A DNA stretch of 64,000 nucleotides, taken from the NCBI GenBank assembly GCA_940671915.1, contig CALNVZ010002974.1, positions 21,042,577 to 21,106,576 of the forward strand. Reading direction: 5' to 3'. Made by a program: the position numbers and the translations under genes. Origin of the DNA: Paracentrotus lividus (lineage: Eukaryota; Echinodermata; Echinoidea; Camarodonta; Echinidae). Shown here one piece after another: positions 34,010 through 45,192 of the stretch (within the stretch, counting starts at the first letter, position 1; every line of letters starts with the position of its first letter). Under the pieces are notes generated by a model. It had not been told where the DNA came from. It did no database searches and worked only from the letters and a program-made list of their open reading frames with translations.

Positions 34010-34580
34010 ACAGGTCTTTAGTGGTCACCTGTCTATAAAGGACACCTGTCTGAAATGGTCACTGGTCTGAAATGGTCCCGGTCTGAAATGGTCCCCAGTC
34101 TAAAATGGTCACCTACACTGCCTCCCACTAGAAAGAAAATGTGTGTTGCACAACCTGTCTATAAAGGTCACCAGGCTGAAACGGTCCCCGGTCTGAAATT
34201 GTCCCTGTTCTGAAATTGTCCCTGGTTTGAAATGGTCACCTACACTGCCTCCAACTAGAAAGAAATGAGTGTTGCACATCCTGTCTATAAAGGTCACCAG
34301 TCTGAAATGGTCCCCGGTCTGAAATTGTCCCCGGTCTGAAATGGTCACCGGTCTGAAATGGTCACCTACACTGTCTCCCACTAGAAGAAATGTGTGTTGC
34401 ACAACCTGTCTATAAAGGTCACAAGTCTGAAATGGTCCCGGTCTGAAACGGTCCCTGGTCTGAAATTTCCCTTGTCTGGAATTGTCCCCGTTCTGAAATG
34501 GTCCCCGTTCTGAAATTATCCCTGGTCTGAAATGGTCACCGGTGTGAAATGGTCACCTACGCTGCTTCCCACTAAAAAGA
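34010..34580. repeat. Nested minisatellite: 17-18 bp unit in a larger repeat
   Basis: The basic unit is GGTCTGAAATGGTCCCC with variants. Blocks of units alternate with a longer segment (CACCTACACTGCCTCCCAC, then GTTGCACAACCTGTCTATAAAGG) that recurs at about 34110, 34227, 34365 and 34554, so higher-order periods are about 117, 138 and 189 bp. An open frame on the - strand reads the repeats as FQTGDHF and is not a gene. Confidence 0.85.
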
Positions 34581-34720
34581 AATGTGTCTTAACTTGACAA
34601 GAAAGGGCACCTGTCTACAGTGATCAACTTTTCTGTTTGGTTTGACTGTACATTCTAAAAATCATCCTTAATCTTCTACACAGCTTCTATCCACCTATAC
34701 CACAGCATGTAAACACAAAG

Positions 34721-34845
34721 CAGGCGCGGATCCAAGAAAATCGAATTGAATGCATTTCGGGGGCCCAATTGTCTGGGGACAAAAGCGGCTCTATCATGTT
34801 TACGCATGGGCCCAGTAAATTAATTGTGTGACTCCGGTCTGCATC
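34721..34845. mobile_element. Short GGATCC-ended MITE, copy 4
   Basis: Starts CAGGCGCGGATCCAAG, as copy 1 does. The core is GGGCCCAATTGTCTGGGGAC, GCGGCTCTATCATG and GCATGGGCCC, and it ends near CCGGTCTGCATC. Closest to the copy at 4411-4536. Confidence 0.7.
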
Positions 34846-35063
34846 AAAACTACTACAAAGGTATGCAATAAATTGAATATTTAAAAGAACATTTCTTATT
34901 GGCTACTGGTCAGTCGTTTGAACAATTGTAATTGAATACAATGGCGATTATTACGTAAGAATACAGTCTAAAGTGTGTTGATCAGTAGGTACATTAAACG
35001 GGAGAAATGTAATGTGTTCATACTTTTCTTTACAGATTCAGCCAAACCTAGGCGAGTGCGTAC

Positions 35064-35175
35064 CTGAGAGATAAAGAACTCCTCTGGCCCAAGAAAAGGG
35101 TGATTTTAGATTGCAGAAGGGTCCTGTGATGTCCCCGCCATTTTAGGCTGTCTTCCCCTGGAATCGGTGGGTAAT
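35064..35175 (-). other. Probable 5' UTR exon of corepressor-like gene with short uORF
   Basis: On the - strand a strong acceptor (TTTCTTTTTTCTTGCG...CAAACAG) is followed by 112 nt and a consensus donor, CTCTCAG|GTACGC. It contains a complete 11-codon ORF (ATG at 35141, AAAATGGCGG context, MAGTSQDPSAI, stop at 35108-35106). None of its frames runs into the MMVKP start, which has an in-frame stop just upstream, so it would be non-coding leader. Assignment to this gene is inference from strand and position. The uORF could dampen translation. Confidence 0.45.
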
Positions 35176-35270
35176 CTGTTTGAAAAGACGCAAGAAAAAA
35201 GAAATAAATATAAAATTAATGTACACATAATTTCATTACAAACGCCACAAAAGGGCCAAACAAAGTATTA

Positions 35271-35473
35271 TACTGTATAAGTGGTTATTTTCGCGGTGAC
35301 TTTATTTTCGCGAATTTCGCGAGTCAGTCATCGCGAAAATTTCCACTTCATTACAAGGCTATTTATGGTAATGAAATCATCACCAAAATCGCGAAATTTT
35401 GCTCCCGCGAATTTCCCCAACTGGTCAAAAATCGCGAAAATATCTGTACGCGGAAATATTGGCTTATACAGTA
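35271..35473. mobile_element. MITE with TACTGTATAAG ends and TTTTCGCG interior
   Basis: Ends TACTGTATAAGTGGTTATTT and the complement of GGAAATATTGGCTTATACAGTA form a TIR pair of about 20 bp. The interior repeats TTTTCGCG/CGCGAAAA words in both orientations. Length 203 bp. It lies just upstream of the probable 5' UTR exon. Confidence 0.7.
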
Positions 35474-38157
35474 CATGGCTGTAGATGATCCAGTTGAATA
35501 GAATAAACATTTAGTGTATTATTGTTTTCTTTTCAATGAAAGTGGCGATGACACATATTTATTTCACTGCACTTTATCATCAATGAATCAGTTAGTCTTG
35601 GAATACAGTCCTTTTTATTAAAGAGAATTTTGTGAGAATTTCAAAAATGAATGTCTTGAGAAGAAGACTTATCACTTGGCATTATGGGGTCATTTTTTAA
35701 TGGTATCTAGTACATATTACACAAAGTACAATGTACCTGGCTGTACATATAGTACCTCTGTAGAGCTACATATAACTTTTGTTTGAATAGTCCCACTTTT
35801 TAAACACTGATGTTACATCATAATCTTCATTTATATTTTGTATGTGCACTAACTACGTAGTCTTTCAAGGAAGACATCTTCTCAATTTCATTTTTGTTTA
35901 CCATTTAAAATCCACTCAGAGAGGTAATGAGGGCAATTCGGGAGAAAAATTAGTTTTCAGAAATTTGAACAACTTTATAATCTAGAACAGGACCCGGAGC
36001 AATTTTTTTTCTTTTCTTCTTCTCCTTCTCTCCCTCCCCCCCCCCCCTTTTTTTTAAATTAAAGTTTTTTGGGGGAATATATATGGATAGCCTACATGCA
36101 CATACTCTATCTTGGCATTGAGACAAAACAAATTGTATGATGAGTATTACGTGAAGCCTAGAGTCACTTCAACATGACACTGCCTTCTCAAGAACAGCAA
36201 GTGTACATTTCCAATGAAACAGTGGATATGTACAAGTCAAAGTTTTTATGATTGTTTTATGAATGAAAAGGGTTTGTTTCTGCAGACTATAGTGGAACGC
36301 CCTAGGTTGAGGGCTCCATGTACTAAGTATCCAGTGTAGATGAACCTTAGCGGGAAGAAGGTTAGGTCTGGTTCGGAGTAGCGTCACTACCATGATTCAT
36401 GGTTCGGTTTGGCCACATACATATTATTGCTCTCTATTAAACAGAGAGATAGAGATAGAGAGAGAGAGAGAGAAAGTGAGAGAGAGAGAGAGAGAGAAAG
36501 TGAGAGAGAGAGAGAGAGAGAGAGCCATCAGTTTCCTCTCTGTGTGGCAAAGCTGTCGTTGCCAGGGGTAACAAGAAACAATGACTGCGGGCAATGTCTG
36601 ATGGCCGTTTCCCTTGAAAACATGAGCACATGACATCCCAAAAGCTCAATCTTTCTACGAAACTTGCTGAGATAGGGGATCCTCAGCTTTGCAGGATGTT
36701 AAAGGGACAATGCCAGTCCTGAAGCCGCTGAAAAATGACTTTGAAGAAGTGTTGGAACACGTAGAGCAATATGACTTGGAACATAACTTTCTCCCTTCAG
36801 AACAACAGTCTCGCACTCTCATCCCGTTCCCAGACTTACAGTCTGATGCCCAGCACTCATTTTCTTAAGCATCAGGCTAAACTAAGGAAATTATTCAAAA
36901 AGGAGCGTTTTGTGCCATTTTAGAGCATGAAAACATTGAAAATTAGTGGTCTATATCGCGTTTTGACCATTGAGAATGCAATATTTACATGTAGGCTTTT
37001 GTTAAAAGCACGAGTCCTCCCTCTGTGTACCAGTAGGGCCTATAACCTATTACTGTGTGCCCGCCGCTTAGGCCCCTGTATAACCCGATTTAAAAAAATC
37101 TCATGCACTGCTAGTCTCTGAACTTAGCATCTCTGCCTTCCCCCACTCCCTTAATAATCATGAAAATTGTTTATTATTCAGGTGCGACATTGCTTGCAAA
37201 GCATTGCATATCAAGTCCCACGGGAGATTTTGGCATCGCTTATACATACGTACCTCTTTCGTCAAGAGTTCACTACCTCTGCAAAACAGTGATAGCACAA
37301 GATCTGTCCAAAACTTTGACCCCAAACAGCTCTGTGACAAAAAGGGCAACTCTAATAGTCTGTTTCATATTGCGGTCATTTTCCCATCCTTTACAGTTTT
37401 CCTGAGGAGGCATTTACATGACTTTGTTGAATGAATGTGTAAGTACATCCATGGTGAAAGTGTGAGAAACTCCAGACGAAAACAGGCCACCTGATTCTAA
37501 GTTCACTGACGGCTCTCTCACATTATCGCTTCTGCATCTTATAGCAAGGAAATTGGTGGGAAAACCGCAGGTCTTGGCTGCCCCCTTTAAATGGCACTGA
37601 CTCACAACAAGATGGTGTTCTTGCGGGTTATTCCCAAAACAGGTTTCCAGGAATACAGGCAACTTACCACAATGAAAAGTGGGAATAACATCCTCATTCC
37701 TGTTTTAAACCGACTGTATTCGCCACAAGCAGTACTGACATACGGTACTGTACATGTAGTTTCAGATTTAGTAACAGCACTGATCTACTAAAAAGAAAGT
37801 TGAATGAGTTTTGAACCTCTCACCACCTGCTACACTCTCCAAGCATCACTGACTGAATCTTCTTTTTTTTCAAGATTTATATAACCAACTTCTAAGAAAT
37901 CTATCTGTAGGCCTACATATATGGCTTCAAGTCAGACTGAAGCCTTATGAGCCAAAGAGCACTCCACTTGTAACAGTTAGTACCCTGAACCTCCAGAGAA
38001 AGTAGAACTTTTAGAATGTCCCAAAATACCACACTACGTCAATGACAATTAGAGGAAAAGGTTTTGGCCAAAGCATAATACAAACAAATAACTTTGGGTA
38101 TATATATCTAATTTCTAGCAATTCTAATTATATAGGCCTATGTAGAAGAATTACAAT
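35474..38157. other. Spacer with GA microsatellite
   Basis: Contains a pyrimidine/poly(C) tract at about 36007-36055 and a (GA)n tract at 36444-36523. A GC-richer stretch at about 36530-37750 has several open frames of 60-80 codons. None has splice support or a recognised domain, so no gene is called. Confidence 0.5.
36444..36523. repeat. (GA)n microsatellite
   Basis: An AGAGAG-rich tract of about 80 bp interrupted by AAAGTG units. Open frames reading RERERES or SLSLSL are repeat artefacts. Confidence 0.95.
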
Positions 38158-38586
38158 AGGCGCTGCTACACTAGCTCGAGCTAAAAAAAGAGCGCTAATT
38201 GGTGGATCGAGGAAAAAACCTGAAAAAAAGAAACCGGTCCTGCACTAGCTCAAGCTATTTCAAAGTTTTGCATTAACGTGTCCTGACGTGCCCTTGAATA
38301 AACTAGCCCGATATGTATTGCGCAACTGGTAACTACCGCTAACATATACACGCACAGGTGCACGATTTTGGTTTTAGCTCGCGCTAGTGCAGCACCGCGC
38401 AAAATAGCGCGGTTTCGTATTAAAAAAAAGAAGATTTTTGAAAAAACCTAAGATGACTTGGGCTGGGATTTCAGCCAAATTAGCGCGCTATTTGACCACA
38501 AAGCCAGATCACCTTTGATCTGGCTAGTTCGTCAGATCACAAATAGCGCGCTATTTAAAATAGCTTGAGCTAGTGCAGCACTGCCC
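38158..38586. mobile_element. MITE with CACTAGCTCGAGCT ends, copy 2
   Basis: The left end AGGCGCTGCTACACTAGCTC and the complement of the right end, GGCAGTGCTGCACTAGCTC, are inverted repeats of about 25 bp. Interior AGCGCGCTA words occur in both orientations. 429 bp with no ORF. Related to the elements at 32408-33235 and 50298-50744. Confidence 0.7.
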
Positions 38587-38605
38587 AATGCTGGTCAAAA
38601 TAAGG

Positions 38606-39975
38606 GGATCAATGGCTCAAAACCACCAATAAGTCACAAGAAAAAAAGCCAATGATAAGATACCATCGATAGTTCTATTGAACTCAGTTATTCTAAATAC
38701 AAGTGTTTGATGTCATTTGAAAGACTGACATGACAAAAACTATTCATTCAGGTGACTTATTGGTTGTGTTTAACTAAACATTTGTCATTTAAATTTCATG
38801 TAGCACAAAAACATCACAAGGGACATTTCTATTTTGCTGGTTTTAACAAATGTGCTTCACGATAAATATTTCAGAACCCATTAAAGCCAGCTCCATAATT
38901 TCACTAACAGAGCATAATTTTTCTTTATATGAAGTACAGAATTAATTGCAACAATTCAACTACTTTCATGGCCAAATTTCACATCAAATTATACGGCAAC
39001 TAAAAACATATTTGCTGCTGTTGACTTAGTGATCCATCACGTTCCTCCTTTTGTCATTTTCATCAAATTAATATGTCATGGCAGGTCTCACACAAATGTT
39101 AGTGATGCTTAACCATAACAGCACGTACAAGGAATGCTATTAAGCAAATTAAAAAACTCTGTCAACTATAAAATGGTCCTACAACCCGTAGCTAATTTGA
39201 TCTAAATATGGTATGTGGTCATATTCAGACTAAGTGGGACATTTAGCTGAAATTTCAATGTGGCGCTGTGCCTTTGAAAATGCATATTGGGATCTGAAAT
39301 CAACACAAAGGCTTCTTTACGATACAAACAATTATTTAAGTTCAAACATTATGTGATCCAGTTTTCTTACGCTGAATAATTGAGCAAACAGGAATTTGCA
39401 CGTATGGGACTATGGTGCTTTAAATGCCTCTTATTCTTATAACTAATCACTTTTGTAAGATTTTTTTTGCTTAAAGTAATTTTCATGGACTACTCTAACA
39501 TGGCATATAAATACAGATAATTTGGATTTAGTTATTTACTTGAAATGTTGAATTTAAGGCACTGGTCGTGTCACTCACATTTTGGATGTCGTGTCACTCA
39601 CGACACATAGAGGTGGACCATTTTCCACAGAGAGGGAATGATTGATAAACATAATAAATGTCGGAGAGGTACACTATTCATACACATATACCAGCACCTA
39701 TGGTACCCTTAGAGATCTACCTGAGCACAAATCCAACCATAACCAATGATGGTCAGAAACCCATGTCTTTTTTCTGTCGTGTCACTCACGCACTGTTTTT
39801 TAATCATAATTTCCAGGACCAATTGTAAAATTCAAATCCAACTGGTAATGACACATGCCACTCCTACATTATACATAATATGGTAGTCATGATCCATTCA
39901 TAACCTACAAGTGCAAAGATATGCGCCCTTCTATCAGTCCAAATGTCGTGTCACTCACGTTTGAATATGACCATG
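38606..39975. repeat. Segment with dispersed 14-bp GTCGTGTCACTCAC repeats
   Basis: GTCGTGTCACTCAC occurs exactly at 39565-39578, 39588-39601, 39776-39789 and 39945-39958. Near the left edge, ACCACCAATAAGTCAC (38620s) has an inverted partner at about 38751-38766. The edges (TGGTCAAAATAAG and the complement of TATGACCAT) are weakly inverted. No ORF over 60 codons is present. Possibly a non-autonomous transposon with binding-site repeats. Confidence 0.4.
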
Positions 39976-40012
39976 TGTATTTGTTTTTTCATGAATGTTT
40001 AATCTAAATGCA

Positions 40013-40013
40013 A

Positions 40014-40052
<39 letters not shown>
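40013..40052. repeat. Long poly(A) tract
   Basis: About 40 consecutive A, followed by AAGG-rich sequence. It could be the tail of a retroposed copy, but no element was recognised upstream. Confidence 0.85.
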
Positions 40053-40054
<2 letters not shown>

Positions 40055-40169
40055 AAAAAAGGAAAAAATAAAAAAACCTATAACTTTTCAGCATTTTTTA
40101 AAAATTAATTTAATGAATCATTACAACACAGGGAAAATGGATGGGGTAAACAAAAGGGGAGGGGGTTAA

Positions 40170-40350
40170 GCAAATATAATTGATTGTTTCAAATTACACA
40201 AACATGGTGTATTTAAAAAAAAAAAGAAAACAAAACTTGGTTCTACCTTTAAAAGAGAAATAAAATTGAGGTAAAAAAAGAACAGGTAGGGATTCACACT
40301 TTCGTAAAAAAAAAACAGGTAGGGATTCACACTTTCAAAAAAAAATACAA
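40170..40350. repeat. Short tandem duplication near poly(A)
   Basis: AACAGGTAGGGATTCACACTTTC occurs twice, at about 40281 and 40315, separated by A-rich sequence. Local duplication with no coding potential. Confidence 0.6.
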
Positions 40351-41561
40351 ATTGGCCCGGGGTCCAGCCGCCACCTACAGGCAAAGCCGAGGTGCTGATC
40401 CCTTGGTTGGGGTCAGGGGGAGAAATCCCTTTAAAAAGTTGTACTTTGCATGTACTCAAAGCTAATCTAAAAAGTAATTTCTGAAAATGCAGGGCCTACA
40501 ATGTACGTGTAATAACGGGCACCTGCTAGTATCGAATCTCGCTGTCTTATAGCAGTTCTTATACAAGCACTGGTGATCCTTCAAAGAACAATGCATTGCG
40601 TGTGAAGTATACCAGTCTCTACGGGCTCTTAATATGTAATTCATGCCTCTTCAGTGTCATTCAATGTAATATGAATCAGATAAAGAAGCATCTTGATGAA
40701 GGTACATGAAACTAATGAGCTGAAATCAATACATGTCTCTCTCACCCATTAACCTTCAAAGTGTTTACACATTTTGCAGATTTTTACGTCAAAACGAAGT
40801 TGCCAAAATTAATAAAATTTAGGATGAAATTCACTATTAAATATAGTTGGTATGAAATGTGACTGCGTAACACTCATTATTCCAATAATCTGGTTATAAG
40901 TATTGCTTCATAAATATTAATTTCAAATTTATTCAAGCATATTTGTATTAGGGATATAAATTCATAAATCAAATACTTATTCATTTTGGTTTACAAGGTG
41001 CAATTTCAAAGGTAAACATACCAAGAGAACTTTCTGTGATTTCATTACTATTTTAAAAGTCATAACAAATATTTAATTATATCAGGTATCAAAGGTACCA
41101 CTTTAAGTGCTAAAGATTAGCATGTAGATTTAAATGATAGATATGTTAATTCAACAGGGTTTTTACTTGGCGGGGCTGCAGAAAGTTTTAGAAAGTAGAG
41201 GGTTGTGTTGTAAGTGGGGGGGGCAGAACAGGCTAAGATCACAAATCTCCAATGTTCATTTCATGTTCTCAAACATTTTGCTGAAAAAAAAGTGGGGACT
41301 TCAGATTTTATGTTAAGGTGAAATTAATCAAAACAAATAGCCTAAGCATAACGCCCCATCCAAAAAAAAAAAAAAAAAAAAAAACAGCAACAACAAACAC
41401 AGCAAAAAAAAAAAAAAGAAGTAAAAAACAAACACAAAAAAAAGGGGGAGAGGGGAGGGGGGAGTTTGAAAGTAAGTGCCCTACTGCAGAAAATGTATCA
41501 ATCACAGACATGAAAACATTCTGATTACTAGTATCCCCATGAGAGTCTGTGCTCAATGACA

Positions 41562-41648
41562 TGATCAATTGATAAGATTGTTTCTGCTGCTGTGTGTGAA
41601 TGCATCTATTGATAAGATCGTTTCTGCTGCTGTGTGTAAATGCATCTA
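41562..41648. repeat. 40-bp tandem duplication
   Basis: TTGATAAGATTGTTTCTGCTGCTGTGTGTGAATGCATCTA-type sequence occurs twice in immediate succession with two base differences. Confidence 0.85.
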
Positions 41649-41754
41649 GTATTAATATCAAGGGTACTTGATGGCTTCCTTCTTTTCACTTGCTCTATCT
41701 CCATTCATTCTGCTGGTACCATGATTGTTAGCAGAACTAGTCCAGGTACGGTCC

Positions 41755-42026
41755 CCGGATCCAACCAAAAGGTCCAGGCACTGGACACCTTTCAAAGCTT
41801 ATATTACATTCGCATTTTTATTCATGAATAAATAGCTGAATTCTAAATGAAAAAATAATATACTGGTAAACATCATACCAAAAGGTCCAGGCACTGGTTG
41901 TTTCCAGCTACACGTATTTGCTGTGAACTAAGCAAAGGATAGAAACCTTTAAAAGTTTATCTTACATTCCCATTTTTATTCATGAATAAAAAGTTGAATT
42001 CTAAATGAAAAAATAATATACTGTTT
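41755..42026. repeat. Direct duplication, about 165-bp offset
   Basis: Two blocks are repeated. CAAAAGGTCCAGGCACTGG is at about 41767 and 41877. A block of about 80 bp (TTTTTATTCATGAATAAA, then GAATTCTAAATGAAAAAATAATATACTG) is at about 41814-41866 and 41975-42022. The right copy has about 60 bp of extra sequence between the blocks. Confidence 0.75.
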
Positions 42027-44592
42027 AATATCGAACAAATATGTTTGTGACATGTATTTATAAAGAACCTTTCCTGTAGTGAGTGCAAATGATTTTTACT
42101 AATATTGTCAAACAGCATTGTGATGCATGATAGCCTGTTATGATCAGGATATGAGTGGCAAGTGTAAATTAGACTCATGTCTTTGCTTTTTTTGAGAAAT
42201 ATTCCTGTAAGTTTACTACGTTTATAGTATTTTTTATATTTGATTTGCATTAAAAAAAAACCTCCTCCTATTCCCATACAAAGATTATTGCAGAACCCCT
42301 CATATCCTCCCACATACCCATCTCAATCAAAAAGAAAAACACCAAAACAACAACTTGAAGAAACTAGGATCTCATTTCTAATGCATTCTTACAGTTCAAA
42401 TGAAGGTCTATCGGTTCATTATAATAATGGTCATTCTAGTTGCAAATAGCATCCCTCAAAACCACTTCCTACCAACAAGATATACATGTACTTGTAGGAA
42501 TATGACTCTTTACCAAATTTAAAAGATTCCTTCCTCATTTTATCTCATAGTTGTATTTTGTTTCAAGATGAAAACTCTCCATATACCACATTACTTCTCC
42601 AAAGAAGCCACAATATGTTTTTGACCAAGACAACATACTCCCATGTATTCCCTAGAAACCGAAACTAAGAATCAATAAAGCGATATAACATTCTATTGAA
42701 AACTGAAAATACCCAGAAAAAGGCCTCCATGTTTGTCCGTAGGAAGCATATCAAATATCTCCTATTTGAAAGTTGCCCCTGCATTAAATTTTCTTCAGAA
42801 TATTAATAAAAGTGTCTTTTATCGGAAAGAGGATATGATCTGCGAAGACTGAAAGGAATTTTTATTGTTATAGTTTTTATTGGTTCTTTCCTGGGAATGA
42901 AATAATGCTGGTATAATTCTAAACAAATATCCTTTTGCTTTCACTTGCCTGGGACCTGTAGTATTGATCATGTAGAGTACTTCATCTATTTCCACATGGA
43001 GTTTATAGAATGTATTTTACGTTAAAAAAAAACAAAAAACATTGTAATGCAGTATGAATATCAGAAAACTAGTCTTAAACGATTTATTTCAGTTTATTTA
43101 TGAAAATGCTCAATAAGTGAACGACTACATGAAAGTAAAATAAAAACAAAACATAACAAAAGTAATATTCTTCATCCAGAAGCCTAAAAGATATTTCCTC
43201 GCAAAGACATTGTTAATGAAAACAACAATGATAGATTATCCCTTTAAAGGTTGATAGTCTACAAAATCTAGGTTACAGCAACTGTTGGATATCCAGTATT
43301 CAGCAGATAAGATAACAACACAATGTTACCCGATTTGAAATTGGAATTAAAAGTGTGGTTTGACTTAGAAATTGATTGTGTTTGGCAAGTCGGTTGATGG
43401 GCTTAGCATACAGCCTACGCAGAACCAGAGGCCTTTTAGGTTTTGATTTGAATCAGTAATCCTACTCTCACTACTCCTACACACTGGGTTGCAATGGAGA
43501 CGGGATAATTCAACATTCAAACAAAACCAAACATAGGAAAACAAATCAAATACACAAAGAAATCTCTCCAGGTCTATAAAGAGTGAGTAAAAAAAAAAAA
43601 AAAAAAATGTCCCACCATTTTCAGATGTCTTGTTTGAAGCATGAACATATCATGGGTTTCATGATATGTCTTGAGAAAAAAATTCTCAATTTGTTTATTC
43701 TTCACACATCCACTTGGCGCAAGTGAGATTTTGCTGTCTTCTGATTAGTGTCTGTTATTCAACTATACATGCAAAGATCCAAATTACAATGATACCAACA
43801 GATAATAGAAGGATAAATCTATCAAGACAAATTCATGAAAACCATGACTTAATGTTCATACTTTTCACAAGACAACTTCAAAATGACAGACATTTTTTCT
43901 GACTCACTCTGTATAGATCATTGTTGATGTTTTGACATATTCTGGGTGTCACAAACTTTTTATTTTACTGTCCTCCTGGGCGACTGTTGAGACAAAGTTG
44001 GCAACAAATGGTGAAATAGAATATGGTTCATAAGGGTGATAGTTGTTGTGTTGGGGAGCGGAGAGGGCTCTTTCCACATAATTTTGTTCGGGGAAGGGGT
44101 GGTGGTATATGTGCACTGTTGGTATCAAGACCTACAATAAGGATATTAAACCTTTTTTTTTTTTTTTTTTTTTTTTTTAAACATCAACCCTTTCCTCTAA
44201 GGTTCATTCACATCGTAGCTCATTGAGGATAGTAATAGCATATTTATTCACACCCTGAAAGCAATTTAATGAAAATCAAGAAGAGATAAAAACTGGAGAG
44301 CAAAAGCAGTATATGCACTATAAATAAAGTAAATTTGGAGTAGGCGTATGATAGCTCAACCCTGATTTTTCATTAATTACTAAACATTACACAGGACCCC
44401 GCATTAATTTTTTTTCACAGGGGATTTTTTTTTTTGTCAAACCTTTTCCAGTCAGCATTTGGAAAGCACCATGTATCTGCCAAAACATTCAAAGGTGTCT
44501 GACTCCCAAAATATGTTCATTATTAATTCACAAAAATACCACAAAGGATAGGTTTGGAGCTAAGATGTGAATGTATCAATGTTCTTCAAATT

Positions 44593-44770
44593 TCAAAGTT
44601 GGATAGGTAGAGAGTTCCAAAGAAGTATTAAAAGTAACTGCAAAGAAGGTCTATCCCCGTACGTTTTTAGATGGGTACTAGGCAAAAGTCCTGCATATCG
44701 TAGTTCTGGGTGCAGACGAGGAACATTACTGTGTGTGGATAAATAGCCTAGGCTAATGCATCCTAGGCCA
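44593..44770 (-). mobile_element. LINE ORF2 3'-end remnant
   Basis: On the - strand the frame reads HPELRYAGLLPSTHLKTYGD, then RPSLQLLLILLWNSLPIQL. A YGDR-(S)...LWNSLP block is characteristic of the region after the reverse-transcriptase domain in CR1/L2-like LINEs. The catalytic domain is absent, so this is a short dead fragment. The upstream part of the same open frame (to 44877) is not recognisable. Confidence 0.5.
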
Positions 44771-44954
44771 CCTGTTTGGGGTCTCCAGTTCATATACTCG
44801 AGGACCAATATGTACCAGTCACCTGGTAAGGGTCGAGCCCTGAGCAACTGTTCCCAAACCTCTTGAAACAAGAACAATTGAACTAAAATATCAGCTACGC
44901 ATATGTAAGAAGCTTGAACAGTAATTGCACGAAAATCAAAACAGTCTCAACTTG

Positions 44955-45192
44955 TTATGCTGCAGTCACACAGACACTTACATTTAGTTATGTTTTTGTT
45001 GCGTAATCCTTATTTCATCTTTTATTTCATAATTTCTTATGCTTTTCTTTGTTTTATAGGATGAATGAAATTATCACCATATCATCTGCTGACTATGACT
45101 GGGAGGCATCCGTGGGGATCGGCAGAAAAGAAAATAATTTTTGGACGCAACTGCACGTAACTAAACGTAAGTGTCTATGTGACTGCAGCATA
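44955..45192 (+). mobile_element. MITE carrying an exon-like cassette, copy 2
   Basis: The TIRs (GTTATGCTGCAGTCACACAG and the complement of TGACTGCAGCATAAC) match copy 1 at 4599-4834 in the opposite orientation. The interior has a T-rich tract ending GTTTTATAG, ATG at 45061, a frame reading MNEIITISSADYDWEASVGI then RKENNFWTQ, and donor AAAC|GTAAGTGTC with the GT at 45167-45168 in the TIR. The ATG-to-donor distance is 106 nt in both copies. The open frame runs on past the element to 45390 by chance. Confidence 0.75.

Larger units (their letters stand above)
25362..35063 (-). other. Large 5' intron of corepressor-like gene, repeat-filled
   Basis: About 9.7 kb between the start-codon exon and the probable 5' UTR exon. 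It holds a 1.8-kb TIR element, two tRNA-like sequences, a diverged 450-bp tandem array, a hAT-like element pair, a fold-back element and a minisatellite, all listed separately. Stretches at 27500-29100 and 30450-31400 show only AT-rich sequence. No exon was found inside. Confidence 0.55.
40460..44590. other. AT-rich spacer with local duplications
   Basis: No gene support. Apart from the duplications at 41562-41648 and 41755-42026, it contains A-rich tracts at about 41361-41420, 43026-43040 and 43590-43607, and a T tract at about 44153-44178. Confidence 0.55.

Noticed and set aside
34109-34402. 97-codon frame with GDHF repeats on -
   Set aside because: Direct translation of the GGTCTGAAATGGTCCC minisatellite.
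34010-34580. Possible CRISPR-like array
   Set aside because: Units are contiguous variants without unique spacers, and the genome is clearly eukaryotic with introns.
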